From NCBI GenBank assembly GCA_946403315.1, contig CAMIZK010000006.1, forward strand, positions 1-42,284: a DNA stretch of 42,284 nt, written 5' to 3'. Below the pieces are notes generated by a model. The model worked only from the letters and a program-made list of their open reading frames with translations, was not told where the DNA came from and made no database searches. Below are positions 25,703 to 35,200 of the stretch, piece by piece. The translations under genes and the position numbers were made by a program. Position 1 is the stretch's first letter; every line of letters begins with the position of its first letter. Source of the stretch: an uncultured Bacteroidales bacterium. GTDB taxonomy: Bacteria; Bacteroidota; Bacteroidia; Bacteroidales; Paludibacteraceae.

Positions 25703-27415
25703 TTACTTGCATCCTTTGAATGCATTCTTACCGATTTCCACGGAAGCGTCAAAATGAGGTGTTCGCAGGTATTTGCATTCTAAGAAAGCGTCAGCGCCGA
25801 TAACCTTCAAACTGTCGTTCCATTCCACTTCTTTCAGACTGCGGCATTGACAGAAAGCACCGTCACCGATCTCCTTCAGTCGTTTGTTAAGGGTAACGGA
25901 ACGAATACCGATACATTGTGCAAACGCACCTCGATGCAGTTTCTGCAGCATAGCCGGTAACGTGATGTCTTGTAACATCTTACATGCCATGAAAGCACCT
26001 TCTTCAATCAGTTGGATATGATCCACCAGGTTAATGCCGCTCAACTGCTGGCAGTTATTAAATGCCCGTGCACCAATGCGGAACATATCCTTTGGAATGT
26101 TGATGATCTCCAAAGAAAGGCAGTTATCCAAAGCTTCTTCACCGATCGCGTACATGCCTTCCGGCAGATCGACGCGGTAAAGCCGTGTGCAGTCTTTAAA
26201 CACCTGTTTGGACAACGATCCGATCCCTTTGGGAATAGTAACGCGTCGAAGGGTAGCGCAGCCGGCAAAAGCCTGTTCTCCGAGGTAGGTAAGGGTAGCC
26301 GGCAACTCAATTGCTTCCAGGTTATTGCATCCGGCGAATGCACCGTCTTCAATGCGCTCAAGATGGGAAGGCAACATGATGTTCTTGATACTGCGGCATA
26401 GGATAAACGTTCCTCGGTCAATAATCTTCAGTTGGTCAGACAGCACTTGTTGGCTGAGGTTCTCACAGCCGTAGAAAGCACCGGCACCGAGTGATTCGAG
26501 ATCAGCCGGCAGCAGCGCGTTTTTGAGTTTAGCACAGTTGTAAAAAGCGAAGTTACCCACGGTACGAACGGTGCTCGGAATCGTTACATCGGTTAGGTTC
26601 ACGCAACCGTAGAAAGCCGCGGTGGGGATAGCGGTAACGGTCTCCGGGATAACGATAGTCTTCAGACTTTTACTGTTCGCAAACGCCCGTTCTGCAATCA
26701 AACGGATAGGAATCTTGTTTTTGAAGATATACTTAGCCGGCAGATCTGCGTTGGTAGCAATCAAACAGTCATCGATGATGAACGCTCCTTTCTTCCATTT
26801 GTTCTCGTTGTTATATAAACCGGAACCGGTAAATGCATCCTCACCGATGGAGGTGACAGAATTAGGGATAGTCACCTTTTGCAGCGCCTTGCAATCCCGG
26901 AAGGTCTCATGATCAATGCGTTTCAGTCCTTCCGGAAGTTCCACACGCGTGATGACCTTATTTCCCTGAAAAGCACCTGCTGCGATGAAACGGGTGGAAG
27001 CAGGCACAACATAACGCGGCTTGATGTTCTTGTCCGTGGCTATGAGGATGGAGTCGATAAAAAGACAACCTTCATTCCAATTGGTTTTGTCTGCCATGAT
27101 ACCGGTACCGTCAAACGCCGAACGATAGGCACGTTCCAGAGTGGGCGGCAACACGATGGAGGTCAGACTTTTACATCCTTTGAACGCCTTATCTCCGATA
27201 GAGGTAACGGTGTACGTGTCTTGTCCGACCACAATGGAAGAGGGGATGATGATATCTCCTACTACCCGTGGATTAGAACTGACCTCTGCCGTCAGATGAG
27301 CCGGGTCTATCTCATAGAATATATCCTGATACTGTGCTTGCGCAGCTTTAGCGCTGAATGCAACGACCATAAGCGTCATACACAACACCAGACGCTTCAA
27401 TATATAATGTACCAT
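25703..27415 (-). CDS. BspA-like leucine-rich repeat (LRR_5) surface protein
   Basis: Many copies of 'IGDGAFxxCxxLxxIxLPxxL' type repeats; signal peptide. Confidence 0.9.
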   Translation of the reverse strand: MVHYILKRLVLCMTLMVVAFSAKAAQAQYQDIFYEIDPAHLTAEVSSNPRVVGDIIIPSSIVVGQDTYTVTSIGDKAFKGCKSLTSIVLPPTLERAYRSAFDGTGIMADKTNWNEGCLFIDSILIATDKNIKPRYVVPASTRFIAAGAFQGNKVITRVELPEGLKRIDHETFRDCKALQKVTIPNSVTSIGEDAFTGSGLYNNENKWKKGAFIIDDCLIATNADLPAKYIFKNKIPIRLIAERAFANSKSLKTIVIPETVTAIPTAAFYGCVNLTDVTIPSTVRTVGNFAFYNCAKLKNALLPADLESLGAGAFYGCENLSQQVLSDQLKIIDRGTFILCRSIKNIMLPSHLERIEDGAFAGCNNLEAIELPATLTYLGEQAFAGCATLRRVTIPKGIGSLSKQVFKDCTRLYRVDLPEGMYAIGEEALDNCLSLEIINIPKDMFRIGARAFNNCQQLSGINLVDHIQLIEEGAFMACKMLQDITLPAMLQKLHRGAFAQCIGIRSVTLNKRLKEIGDGAFCQCRSLKEVEWNDSLKVIGADAFLECKYLRTPHFDASVEIGKNAFKGCK

Positions 27416-29405
27416 TATTTATAAATTTTTGATTTTTGATCTGTGATTTTGGATTTTCAATGCTTTCTGGCATGTGGATACCGAGTTGCAGAAGGATAGC
27501 GTTTTCGATAAGCCGTTTCCCGTCTTCCGAGATATCCGTCATCGAATATTCGCTGACACCGATCATGATGATGTCATTGGATAATATAGCGATAGACGAT
27601 GCCGTGGGAATAGACACGGGAGAACCCAATGTCTGCACGGAGAGCTCGGTGTTACTCCATGCAGAGATAGCCGTGACACCGTTGGTGCTGACGCTATTAA
27701 AGAGGGTGAGACTACCATCAGTAATGTTCAATCCTTTAAAAAGCGGGTGATCGGTGTCACTGACGATAATGGCAGCATCAGCCGTATTAATCGCCGTTCC
27801 CCATGACCAGGCTTCGGGTTTTAGTAACCACGGTTTAAGTAAAACTATGGGCTTGTCATACCCTTTGAGTGCCGCAAAACCGGCTGCGGAAGAGGCAGGT
27901 TTATTACCTAAGACGATCACCTCGTATTCGCTATAGTCTACGGTTGCGTCTGTGGCTTCGGTCTCCATGATCCACAAACTGTCATTCTGTCGCAGATAAC
28001 GCAGTAAAGGTTTGTCTTCCGCGCAACCCGGAATAGTGACAAAAGCAACCTTATGGGTGCCTTCAGGTTGTACCGTTGGCACGGTGTCTTCCGGAATAGG
28101 GTCATGGCGTTCACCCGGATACTCGTAACAACCCAGATCAGGCGCGTTTCCGTTATACCAGAGGTTCACATCGATACCGGCATCGATGAGTGCCGAAGAA
28201 GATTTAAGATGCAGACAAGTGCTTTCTGCCAATGAACCGTCTGCTGCACGGGGACCTAAGATCTGCGTGGTATCCAATGACTGAAAATCATTCTTGCTCA
28301 CCGAGAAACCGTTGTTCCAGGAGTTATGATCAATCGTAACTACATTTTGCGACTTGTACGCATCGCTGTTTTGGGTCGCAAAACTGATACAGTTCTGGAT
28401 GGTGTTGGTGCCGTAGGCTGTCGTGAAACCGTAGTTGACATTATTGTCATAAGCGGTGTTGTTGTACACCCACATCGTACCGCCGTTGTTGTTCTGGTCA
28501 AAACCGCGGGCATAATTGCCGATAGCCAGACTGTGATGAATCAGGATCTTATGGTCTGTGTGATCTCCCCCCATCTTGAATCCGTTTCCGTTGCCTTGGC
28601 ATGGATAACGGTCTAAAAAGATCGTGATGGTATTACCGTACCGATCGGTCATCTGCGTACCTACTTTGGAGTCGAACCAAGATTTGTCCACTCCCGTTGC
28701 ACGAGGATTGTTCGTCATGTCGTAGTAGGGTTGACCGTTCTGATAGCAGATACAGTTCTCGATAATGGTATTCGACGTGCTGACACGTTGGAAGAAGTCC
28801 CATCCGTCATCAGAGTTGTTCCATGCCCGGCAACCGATATAGTGATTACCGGCGCCTGTGAATTGCTTATCAGCAAAACCGTCTGCGTTACCACCGAAGT
28901 TAGCGGTATTACCGCTCATCGTCTTGTAGTCGAAATTATCGTGGCTGTCCACATTTTTAATGACGTTATTACCGCCTTTCTTCATCTGGCATCCGGTGTC
29001 TGCAGAGCCGTAGATGTCAAGGTTTTCGAACAGACAGTAAGATCCTTCGCAATAGAGGTTATTCTTTCCTGACCATGCGATCGTCAGGTCTTTTACGTGC
29101 ACGTAAAGTGCGTTGGCATGGATAGTCAGACCGCGTGTGCCGTAAGCTACTTTGTGAAAGTCAAGAATCACTTTCTCGCCCGGATAGCCGATAATGACGA
29201 TCGGCTTTGCTGCCGTACCTTGTTTATTGACACTGACCTTGTCGCTGAACTCATAGGTTCCGCCATGCAGATACAAAGTATCTCCCGGGTTTTGAAGAGA
29301 GGACAAACCTGTAGCAAAGGTCGCTGTGTTCGTCGCGTAATACGTAGCCGCTTGAACTGATGTAATGCCTATCGCTAAAGCGATGAGTGTGAGGTATCTT
29401 TTCAT
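27348..29405 (-). CDS. Right-handed beta-helix pectate-lyase-like (PL9-like) protein with C-terminal GATase-like domain and sorting-like tail
   Basis: GDTLYLHGGTYEFSDKVSV, NNSDDGWDFFQRVSTSNTIIENCICYQNG; tail NGTLYIEASGVVYDAYGRCIQR; likely start 29405 (ATGA overlap). Confidence 0.75.
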   Translation of the reverse strand: MKRYLTLIALAIGITSVQAATYYATNTATFATGLSSLQNPGDTLYLHGGTYEFSDKVSVNKQGTAAKPIVIIGYPGEKVILDFHKVAYGTRGLTIHANALYVHVKDLTIAWSGKNNLYCEGSYCLFENLDIYGSADTGCQMKKGGNNVIKNVDSHDNFDYKTMSGNTANFGGNADGFADKQFTGAGNHYIGCRAWNNSDDGWDFFQRVSTSNTIIENCICYQNGQPYYDMTNNPRATGVDKSWFDSKVGTQMTDRYGNTITIFLDRYPCQGNGNGFKMGGDHTDHKILIHHSLAIGNYARGFDQNNNGGTMWVYNNTAYDNNVNYGFTTAYGTNTIQNCISFATQNSDAYKSQNVVTIDHNSWNNGFSVSKNDFQSLDTTQILGPRAADGSLAESTCLHLKSSSALIDAGIDVNLWYNGNAPDLGCYEYPGERHDPIPEDTVPTVQPEGTHKVAFVTIPGCAEDKPLLRYLRQNDSLWIMETEATDATVDYSEYEVIVLGNKPASSAAGFAALKGYDKPIVLLKPWLLKPEAWSWGTAINTADAAIIVSDTDHPLFKGLNITDGSLTLFNSVSTNGVTAISAWSNTELSVQTLGSPVSIPTASSIAILSNDIIMIGVSEYSMTDISEDGKRLIENAILLQLGIHMPESIENPKSQIKNQKFINNGTLYIEASGVVYDAYGRCIQR
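27426..27460 (-). repeat. Heptameric repeat tract T15 in the lyase ORF (TTTTTGA TTTTTGA TCTGTGA TTTTGGA TTTTCAA)
   Basis: Five 7-nt units encoding ENPKSQIKNQKF before the C-terminal sorting-like tail. Confidence 0.75.
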
Positions 29406-30112
29406 GATAACAAAAAATGAATTTTCAATCGTATGAGGGTGTAAAAAAGGATCCATTTCCCTTTACGTGAAGCCTTGTCTACACGTTTTCTAAGTTCTCC
29501 GAACACCCGTTGTTCAGCTTCGGGATGCCGTTGAGACGTGGTGCTCTTCGGATTAAGGGTGTAGAGATAGCCGGCATAGCGAATCTTACGGCACACTGCA
29601 CCGCTGAGCCACAGATCGACGGACCACAGCACATCTTCATAAATCATCCCTTCGGTGAAACGCAATTTCTCTATCGCTTCCCGACGATACAAACGCATGC
29701 AAGGCGATGTGAACTGATAGGCATTGCACGGATAGTTAGGTCGACTGACTTCCTCCTGCTTGCATCTTCGGTATCCGCTTTGCACGTATTGTACTCCCTC
29801 AGTCGCTTTGAGATGCCGAGCACACCATTCGGGTGCCAGACGGTCATCGGCGTCAACAAAAGCAACAAACTCCCCTTTGACATGCTTCAGACCTTCATTG
29901 CGTGCTGCCGACTGCCCGGAATGAGGGATGGTATGCAACTCAATGCGCTTGTCTTTAGCTGCATAACGTTGAGCCAGCACAGGACTGTTATCCGAACTGC
30001 CGTCATCCACAAGGATGATCTGCAGATCTTGCTCCGTCTGCATCAACAGACTATCTACGCATTCGTTCAGATAGTGTGCGGCATTGTATATAGGAACGAT
30101 AATGCTAATCAT
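29402..30112 (-). CDS. Family 2 glycosyltransferase
   Basis: MISIIVPIYNAAHYLNECVDSLLMQT...FVDADDRL. Confidence 0.92.
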   Translation of the reverse strand: MISIIVPIYNAAHYLNECVDSLLMQTEQDLQIILVDDGSSDNSPVLAQRYAAKDKRIELHTIPHSGQSAARNEGLKHVKGEFVAFVDADDRLAPEWCARHLKATEGVQYVQSGYRRCKQEEVSRPNYPCNAYQFTSPCMRLYRREAIEKLRFTEGMIYEDVLWSVDLWLSGAVCRKIRYAGYLYTLNPKSTTSQRHPEAEQRVFGELRKRVDKASRKGKWILFYTLIRLKIHFLLS

Positions 30113-31194
30113 GAGATAACGGTTTTTAGGATTTGTTCAAACTGTTCGCATTGCGTCTCCCGGGAGAACTGTTCCCGATGCATGGTCTGCTGTCTGGTAT
30201 AGCCTTTGGCCTTCCATCCCTTATATTGCTCATCGATAAAGGCCTGTATCTTTTCCGTATCGTTCGTTGCGATACCGGCTTGAGTGTACGCAATCATCTG
30301 CGCTAACTCCCCTTCGTCCGACGGTACACATAAAATCGGTTTCTCGCATCCTAAGGCTTCGTAAAACTTAGTCGTCAGCATCCCGTGCGTATGGGTGTCT
30401 GTCAACACGATCATCACACTGCTTTGCCGAATGGCTTCACCCATCTTGTCAAACGAGACAGGCGACTGTGTGGGAGTATGCAAATCCACTTCCGTCACCG
30501 CTTGTATCTGCTCCAGCGCCGGACGCTGCCAAGCAGACAAACTGCCGATATACGAAACACGGAATGTGTCGGTAGGCGTATCTTCCGGATAGAACACCGT
30601 TGGATCATACCCGTTATACACCACATGCACATTGCTATTTAACGATTTGATAAAACTGGCATGCCATTTGGAAACGGTCGTCACGGCATCAGCCGACCGC
30701 AACACCCTGTTTCTTCTGCGGATATGCACGGCACGGTACAGCCGTCTAAATGGCATCAACCATCTGTTCTGATGCTTGTACTGATACGTTGAGTCATCTA
30801 CCTGCTCGTCCAAATCGCGTATGTCGCATACCAAAGGAACCCTCCATGCTTTAGCGATTCGTTGGGCCGCTCCCAAAGGAAAATCACTGAACGCAGTACA
30901 TACCACCACATCATATCTTCCTTCCATTTTCGCCAACGCCCGTCGGGCAAAAACACGGTTGTGCCAGTCGGTGATGAGCGTCCAAACGGTCTTTATAAAC
31001 CAATCAAACGCCGATCCGTTGTACATCTTGATCTGCTCAATAGGGTAGGTGTGCGCAAACGGCAACTCCTGGTACGCCTCCGTCAGTAAGGTCACGTCAT
31101 ACCCTTTCCGCACGAGATAGTCGCACAGATATCGCAAACGGGGTAAATAACCCGGTTTGGCAGGTGGATCAGATACAATTAATAACCTTTGCAT
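30109..31194 (-). CDS. GT4-like glycosyltransferase
   Basis: MQRLLIVSDPPAKPGYLPRLRYLCDYLVRKGYDVTLLTEA; TKFYEALGCEKPILCVPSDEGE. Confidence 0.8.
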   Translation of the reverse strand: MQRLLIVSDPPAKPGYLPRLRYLCDYLVRKGYDVTLLTEAYQELPFAHTYPIEQIKMYNGSAFDWFIKTVWTLITDWHNRVFARRALAKMEGRYDVVVCTAFSDFPLGAAQRIAKAWRVPLVCDIRDLDEQVDDSTYQYKHQNRWLMPFRRLYRAVHIRRRNRVLRSADAVTTVSKWHASFIKSLNSNVHVVYNGYDPTVFYPEDTPTDTFRVSYIGSLSAWQRPALEQIQAVTEVDLHTPTQSPVSFDKMGEAIRQSSVMIVLTDTHTHGMLTTKFYEALGCEKPILCVPSDEGELAQMIAYTQAGIATNDTEKIQAFIDEQYKGWKAKGYTRQQTMHREQFSRETQCEQFEQILKTVIS

Positions 31195-32350
31195 ACAAGG
31201 ATTTATGATACGTATCGGGTGTAAAACTGCTATTATGCCACAACAAACACAAGTCACCGTGATGCATGCGCACTTTGTCTATCAACCGTTCGCACAAGAA
31301 ATACGCTTCTTCCTCATCCAGGTGCATGTAGTTGGCGTTACTAAGTGTTGTATCCATGATAATCAGCGGATGCAGAGTGAGATTCGTTAACCGCATTTTG
31401 ACGGGATCGATCCATCGTACGGCACGAGTGGTCTGCAAACGGAATCCGGCTTCATCGGCAAAACCCATTGTGAAATCATCCGTAAATCCGGCGGAAACCA
31501 ATTTCTGCATCTGTCGGATGTTTCCCGTCAGGTAATGGGCACGGTGGTAAGTGTGCTTAATGTTAGTAATCCGGTAGTCTATCGCTTTTAGATCACCATA
31601 ATAACTGGCGTGAATACCGAACGCTGCTCCTTTGTCTAACAACATCTGTTGCAGCCGAGTGAAATCACGTCCGTGCAGGTTATATTGCGGATAGTCATAG
31701 CCCTTTCCTTTGGTCTCTTTGACAAAATAAAGCACTTTAGCATCCTTCACTCTGGCATCTTGCCGAACCATCCAAGGGAAGGTATATAACGGATCTTTAT
31801 GGATATCCCGTAAGGCCGACCACACCGCTTTTCGTTCTCCTCTCCGGATACCGCCTATCGCACCGCGCAGATGACGATATTGCGTGATGGCATCGATATC
31901 ATGGGTCAGGTAAACGGTGTTAAAACCCGGTTGAGGTAACGGCTCGTTCAGTAATTTCAGCAGCAGTCGGGCATGCTCGTCCAACATCGGTATCTGCATA
32001 CGGTTGTTTTTGCCTAAGCACGAGTATTTCGCCAGAAACCGATTATGCTCGTCACGCTCCTTCTGGAATGTCTCTTCCGCGCGGGAGATGAAGAAGAACG
32101 TGTTGTACACAATGTCGGTGCGGATTATGGCCTTGCCTTTCGCCGGTTGTTCCACTTTGACCGCACTGAACTCCGGCAACACGATACTGTTGCCTATCCG
32201 ACCGTTCGGAATAATAATCACATCGTGATCCTCCAATGCGCGCTCGTCATTGGTGTACGCCACACGGGATGCCGCTTGAGCATCCCCGTAACAGAGCCAC
32301 GTGAGGATATATTCCACGATCTCTTCTATCCTTCGCTTAACAACTCCCAT
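31169..32350 (-). CDS. Polysaccharide-deacetylase-like protein
   Basis: NTVYLTHDIDAITQYRHLRGAIGGIRRG; adjacent to glycosyltransferases. Confidence 0.6.
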   Translation of the reverse strand: MGVVKRRIEEIVEYILTWLCYGDAQAASRVAYTNDERALEDHDVIIIPNGRIGNSIVLPEFSAVKVEQPAKGKAIIRTDIVYNTFFFISRAEETFQKERDEHNRFLAKYSCLGKNNRMQIPMLDEHARLLLKLLNEPLPQPGFNTVYLTHDIDAITQYRHLRGAIGGIRRGERKAVWSALRDIHKDPLYTFPWMVRQDARVKDAKVLYFVKETKGKGYDYPQYNLHGRDFTRLQQMLLDKGAAFGIHASYYGDLKAIDYRITNIKHTYHRAHYLTGNIRQMQKLVSAGFTDDFTMGFADEAGFRLQTTRAVRWIDPVKMRLTNLTLHPLIIMDTTLSNANYMHLDEEEAYFLCERLIDKVRMHHGDLCLLWHNSSFTPDTYHKSLYAKVINCI

Positions 32351-34134
32351 TCGTAAATCTTTTGTTCTATTTGGTGTTTGATAGTCTCGTATTTCTGAAA
32401 CATCTCCGGAGTCTGGTTTTCCGGAATGGCCAACAAAGCTTCTATCTCCGCCTGCTGGTTCTCCAAGGCCGTGATAGCATCTTCCGTTTCGGCTATCTGC
32501 CGCTCTTTCTTGCGTTTCTCTGCCGCTGCGGCTTTTTGGGCTGCATAGTCCAAGGCTCCAGATTGGGGTGATCTTGGCGTTGACTGTCGGTTGACCGTCG
32601 GTTGACCGTCGGTGAGCATAGTTTTTTGCCTAATCTCTAACTCATTGAGGTTAGTCATTTTTTTCGTGCGCAGGAAATCGTATATGCCACCGAGGTGCTC
32701 TTTGACGCGTCCTCCGCCGAATTCATACACTTTGGTGACGAGTCCGTTGAGGAAATCACGGTCGTGACTGACGCATATAAGAGTGCCATCGAAGGCCTGA
32801 AGGGCCGTTTTCAGTACATCTTTGGACTGCATGTCCAAGTGGTTGGTGGGCTCATCGAGAATGAGTACGTTGCAGGGTTCGAGTAACAACCGTATCATCG
32901 CCAGACGGCTACGTTCTCCTCCGCTGAGAACTTTGACTTTTTTGTCGGACGCTTCGCCGCCGAACATAAACGCACCGAGTATATCGCGTATTTTTGTGCG
33001 GATATCTCCTACGGCAACATAGTCAATGGTCTCAAAAACCGTCTTGTCTTCATCCAACATAGCCGCTTGGTTCTGCGCAAAGTATCCGATCTTTACATTA
33101 TGACCGATCTTCAGGTTTCCCAAGTAGTCCAACTGCCCCATGATACACTTGACGAGCGTGGATTTTCCTTCACCATTCTTACCGACAAAGGCCACTTTCT
33201 CTCCCCTTCGTATCGTAAACGTCACGTCATGAAACACGTTATGTTCCCCGAAGTCTTTTCTCAGATCTTCCACGATGAGCGGAAAATCACCGCTTCTTGG
33301 CGCAGGCGGGAATCGTAGGTTCAAACGGGATGTGTCCTCTAAATCCACTTCCAGGCGTTCCAATTTCTCCAACTGCTTGATTCGGCTTTGCACCTGTACC
33401 GCCTTGGTAGCTTTATAACGGAAACGCTCAATAAACTCCTCCGTGTCCTGAATCATCTTCTGCTGATTCTGGTACGCTCTCACCTGCTGTTCATGGCGTT
33501 CCTTGCGTAGTTCTACAAAACGGCTGTAGTTGACATTATAATCGTATATCCGCCCTAAGGTGATCTCGATTGTACGGCCGCACACATTATCGATAAACGC
33601 CCGGTCGTGACTCACCATCAGCACAGCCGACGTACAGCTTTTCAAAAAATCCTCTAACCATTGTATTGACTCGATATCCAAGTGGTTCGTCGGCTCGTCT
33701 AACAGCAACAAATCCGGATGTCTCAACAGAATCTTTGCTAACTCAATACGCATTCGCCATCCACCGGAGAACTCCGAACAGGGTCTGTCAAAATCCTTCC
33801 TCTCAAATCCCAAACCGATAATTGTACGGTCCATTTCTGCGATGAACCGAGCCTCGTCTTCTCCATTGAAAACGGTCATCGTCTCTTCCTTCAGCGTGCG
33901 GTCATCTTGAAACAACATCATCTGCGGCAGGTATCCTATTGTCATGTCGCTCTCCTTACTGATGCGTCCGCTTGTCGGCTGGTACTCACCAGCGATAAGA
34001 CGCAGCAGCGTCGTCTTCCCGGCTCCGTTCTTACCCACCAGCGCAATGCGTTCCTTTCTGTTGATGAGGAACGTGATATCATCCAATACCGGACGGGAGG
34101 AGAACTCCATCGACAGATGTTCAATGCTCAGCAT
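32326..34134 (-). CDS. ABC-F family ATPase
   Basis: Two Walker A (GKNGAGKTT, GKNGEGKST), two LSGG-type signatures (EFSGGWRMR, LSGGERSRLAM), C-terminal coiled coil. Confidence 0.93.
   Translation of the reverse strand: MLSIEHLSMEFSSRPVLDDITFLINRKERIALVGKNGAGKTTLLRLIAGEYQPTSGRISKESDMTIGYLPQMMLFQDDRTLKEETMTVFNGEDEARFIAEMDRTIIGLGFERKDFDRPCSEFSGGWRMRIELAKILLRHPDLLLLDEPTNHLDIESIQWLEDFLKSCTSAVLMVSHDRAFIDNVCGRTIEITLGRIYDYNVNYSRFVELRKERHEQQVRAYQNQQKMIQDTEEFIERFRYKATKAVQVQSRIKQLEKLERLEVDLEDTSRLNLRFPPAPRSGDFPLIVEDLRKDFGEHNVFHDVTFTIRRGEKVAFVGKNGEGKSTLVKCIMGQLDYLGNLKIGHNVKIGYFAQNQAAMLDEDKTVFETIDYVAVGDIRTKIRDILGAFMFGGEASDKKVKVLSGGERSRLAMIRLLLEPCNVLILDEPTNHLDMQSKDVLKTALQAFDGTLICVSHDRDFLNGLVTKVYEFGGGRVKEHLGGIYDFLRTKKMTNLNELEIRQKTMLTDGQPTVNRQSTPRSPQSGALDYAAQKAAAAEKRKKERQIAETEDAITALENQQAEIEALLAIPENQTPEMFQKYETIKHQIEQKIYEWELLSEG
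32580..32612 (-). repeat. Three 11-bp tandem repeats in the ABC-F C-terminal linker
   Basis: TTGACTGTCGG TTGACCGTCGG TTGACCGTCGG. Confidence 0.8.
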
Positions 34135-35200
34135 GACCGTAAAGTTTTTTGTTAATCACACGCCACAAGAGTAGGGTAAGTATGGTCGCTAAACTAAAGT
34201 CAGTGATCAGCAAAACCCACATATTCCAATTGCATCCCAATATAGCCAAACCGATAAACAGCACACTCACGGACAACAGTACACAAGTCGTCTGCAGGTG
34301 ATTCAAACCCGTACTGAGCAACAGATGGTGAATATGGTTCTTGTCCGGCTGGAAGGGACTGCGGTGTTTCTTAATCCGTGTGATGCTGACGCGAATAGTA
34401 TCAAAAATAGGAATAGTGAGAACGCAGATAGATACCGCCGGCGCAGCCTTCATATGTAACCAAGCCGGCACTTCTCCATACGCATTCACCTCGCATAAGT
34501 GAAAAACAAATGCTGTCAGCAGATAGCCTAACAACAAACTGCCGGAATCACCCATGAAGATTTTCCCTCTGCGACCAAACACATTATAGATGAAGAACAC
34601 CGCCAAAGCACCGATCATACAGATACCGAGAATAGACCAGCTTGTGTCTCCTGCCAAACCGAAATAGATGGCAAAAAACAGACAGTACAAGATACCCAAC
34701 CCACTCGCTAAACCATCAATACCGTCTATCAGATTCACGGCATTGATAATGGCAATCAGGATAAAGAACGAGATCAGATAACTCGGCACAATACCAATCT
34801 CGCCGATACCGAACAGACCATGCAAATGCGTGATCCGCAAATCCGCAAAACCGATTAACGCAATACCCGCTAAGGTCTCTCCGATCAGTTTGGCCAACGG
34901 AGTAAGTACCAGCACATCGTCGATGAATCCCACTGCCATAATGGCAAAGAGACCAATTAAGAAGAACTGGTTCTGGTCCAACTGGTTAAACTCAAACAGC
35001 AGGTAACTCAAAATAAAACTGAAACAGATATTCAGGCCTCCGATATTCGGAACTTCACCGGTGTGACTCATTCGTTTGTTCGGTCGCACCACAAAACCTT
35101 TCGCTTTGGCAATGCGAATAACCAACGGCATACCCAGCCAGCCTAACAGAAAACTGACAAGTCCGATCAGATAACTATGAGATAGAAAAAAATCTTGCAT
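34121..35200 (-). CDS. MraY/WecA-like undecaprenyl-phosphate glycosylphosphotransferase
   Basis: NAVNLIDGIDGLASGL, FMGDSGSLLLGY, HIHHLLL. Confidence 0.92.
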   Translation of the reverse strand: MQDFFLSHSYLIGLVSFLLGWLGMPLVIRIAKAKGFVVRPNKRMSHTGEVPNIGGLNICFSFILSYLLFEFNQLDQNQFFLIGLFAIMAVGFIDDVLVLTPLAKLIGETLAGIALIGFADLRITHLHGLFGIGEIGIVPSYLISFFILIAIINAVNLIDGIDGLASGLGILYCLFFAIYFGLAGDTSWSILGICMIGALAVFFIYNVFGRRGKIFMGDSGSLLLGYLLTAFVFHLCEVNAYGEVPAWLHMKAAPAVSICVLTIPIFDTIRVSITRIKKHRSPFQPDKNHIHHLLLSTGLNHLQTTCVLLSVSVLFIGLAILGCNWNMWVLLITDFSLATILTLLLWRVINKKLYGHAEH

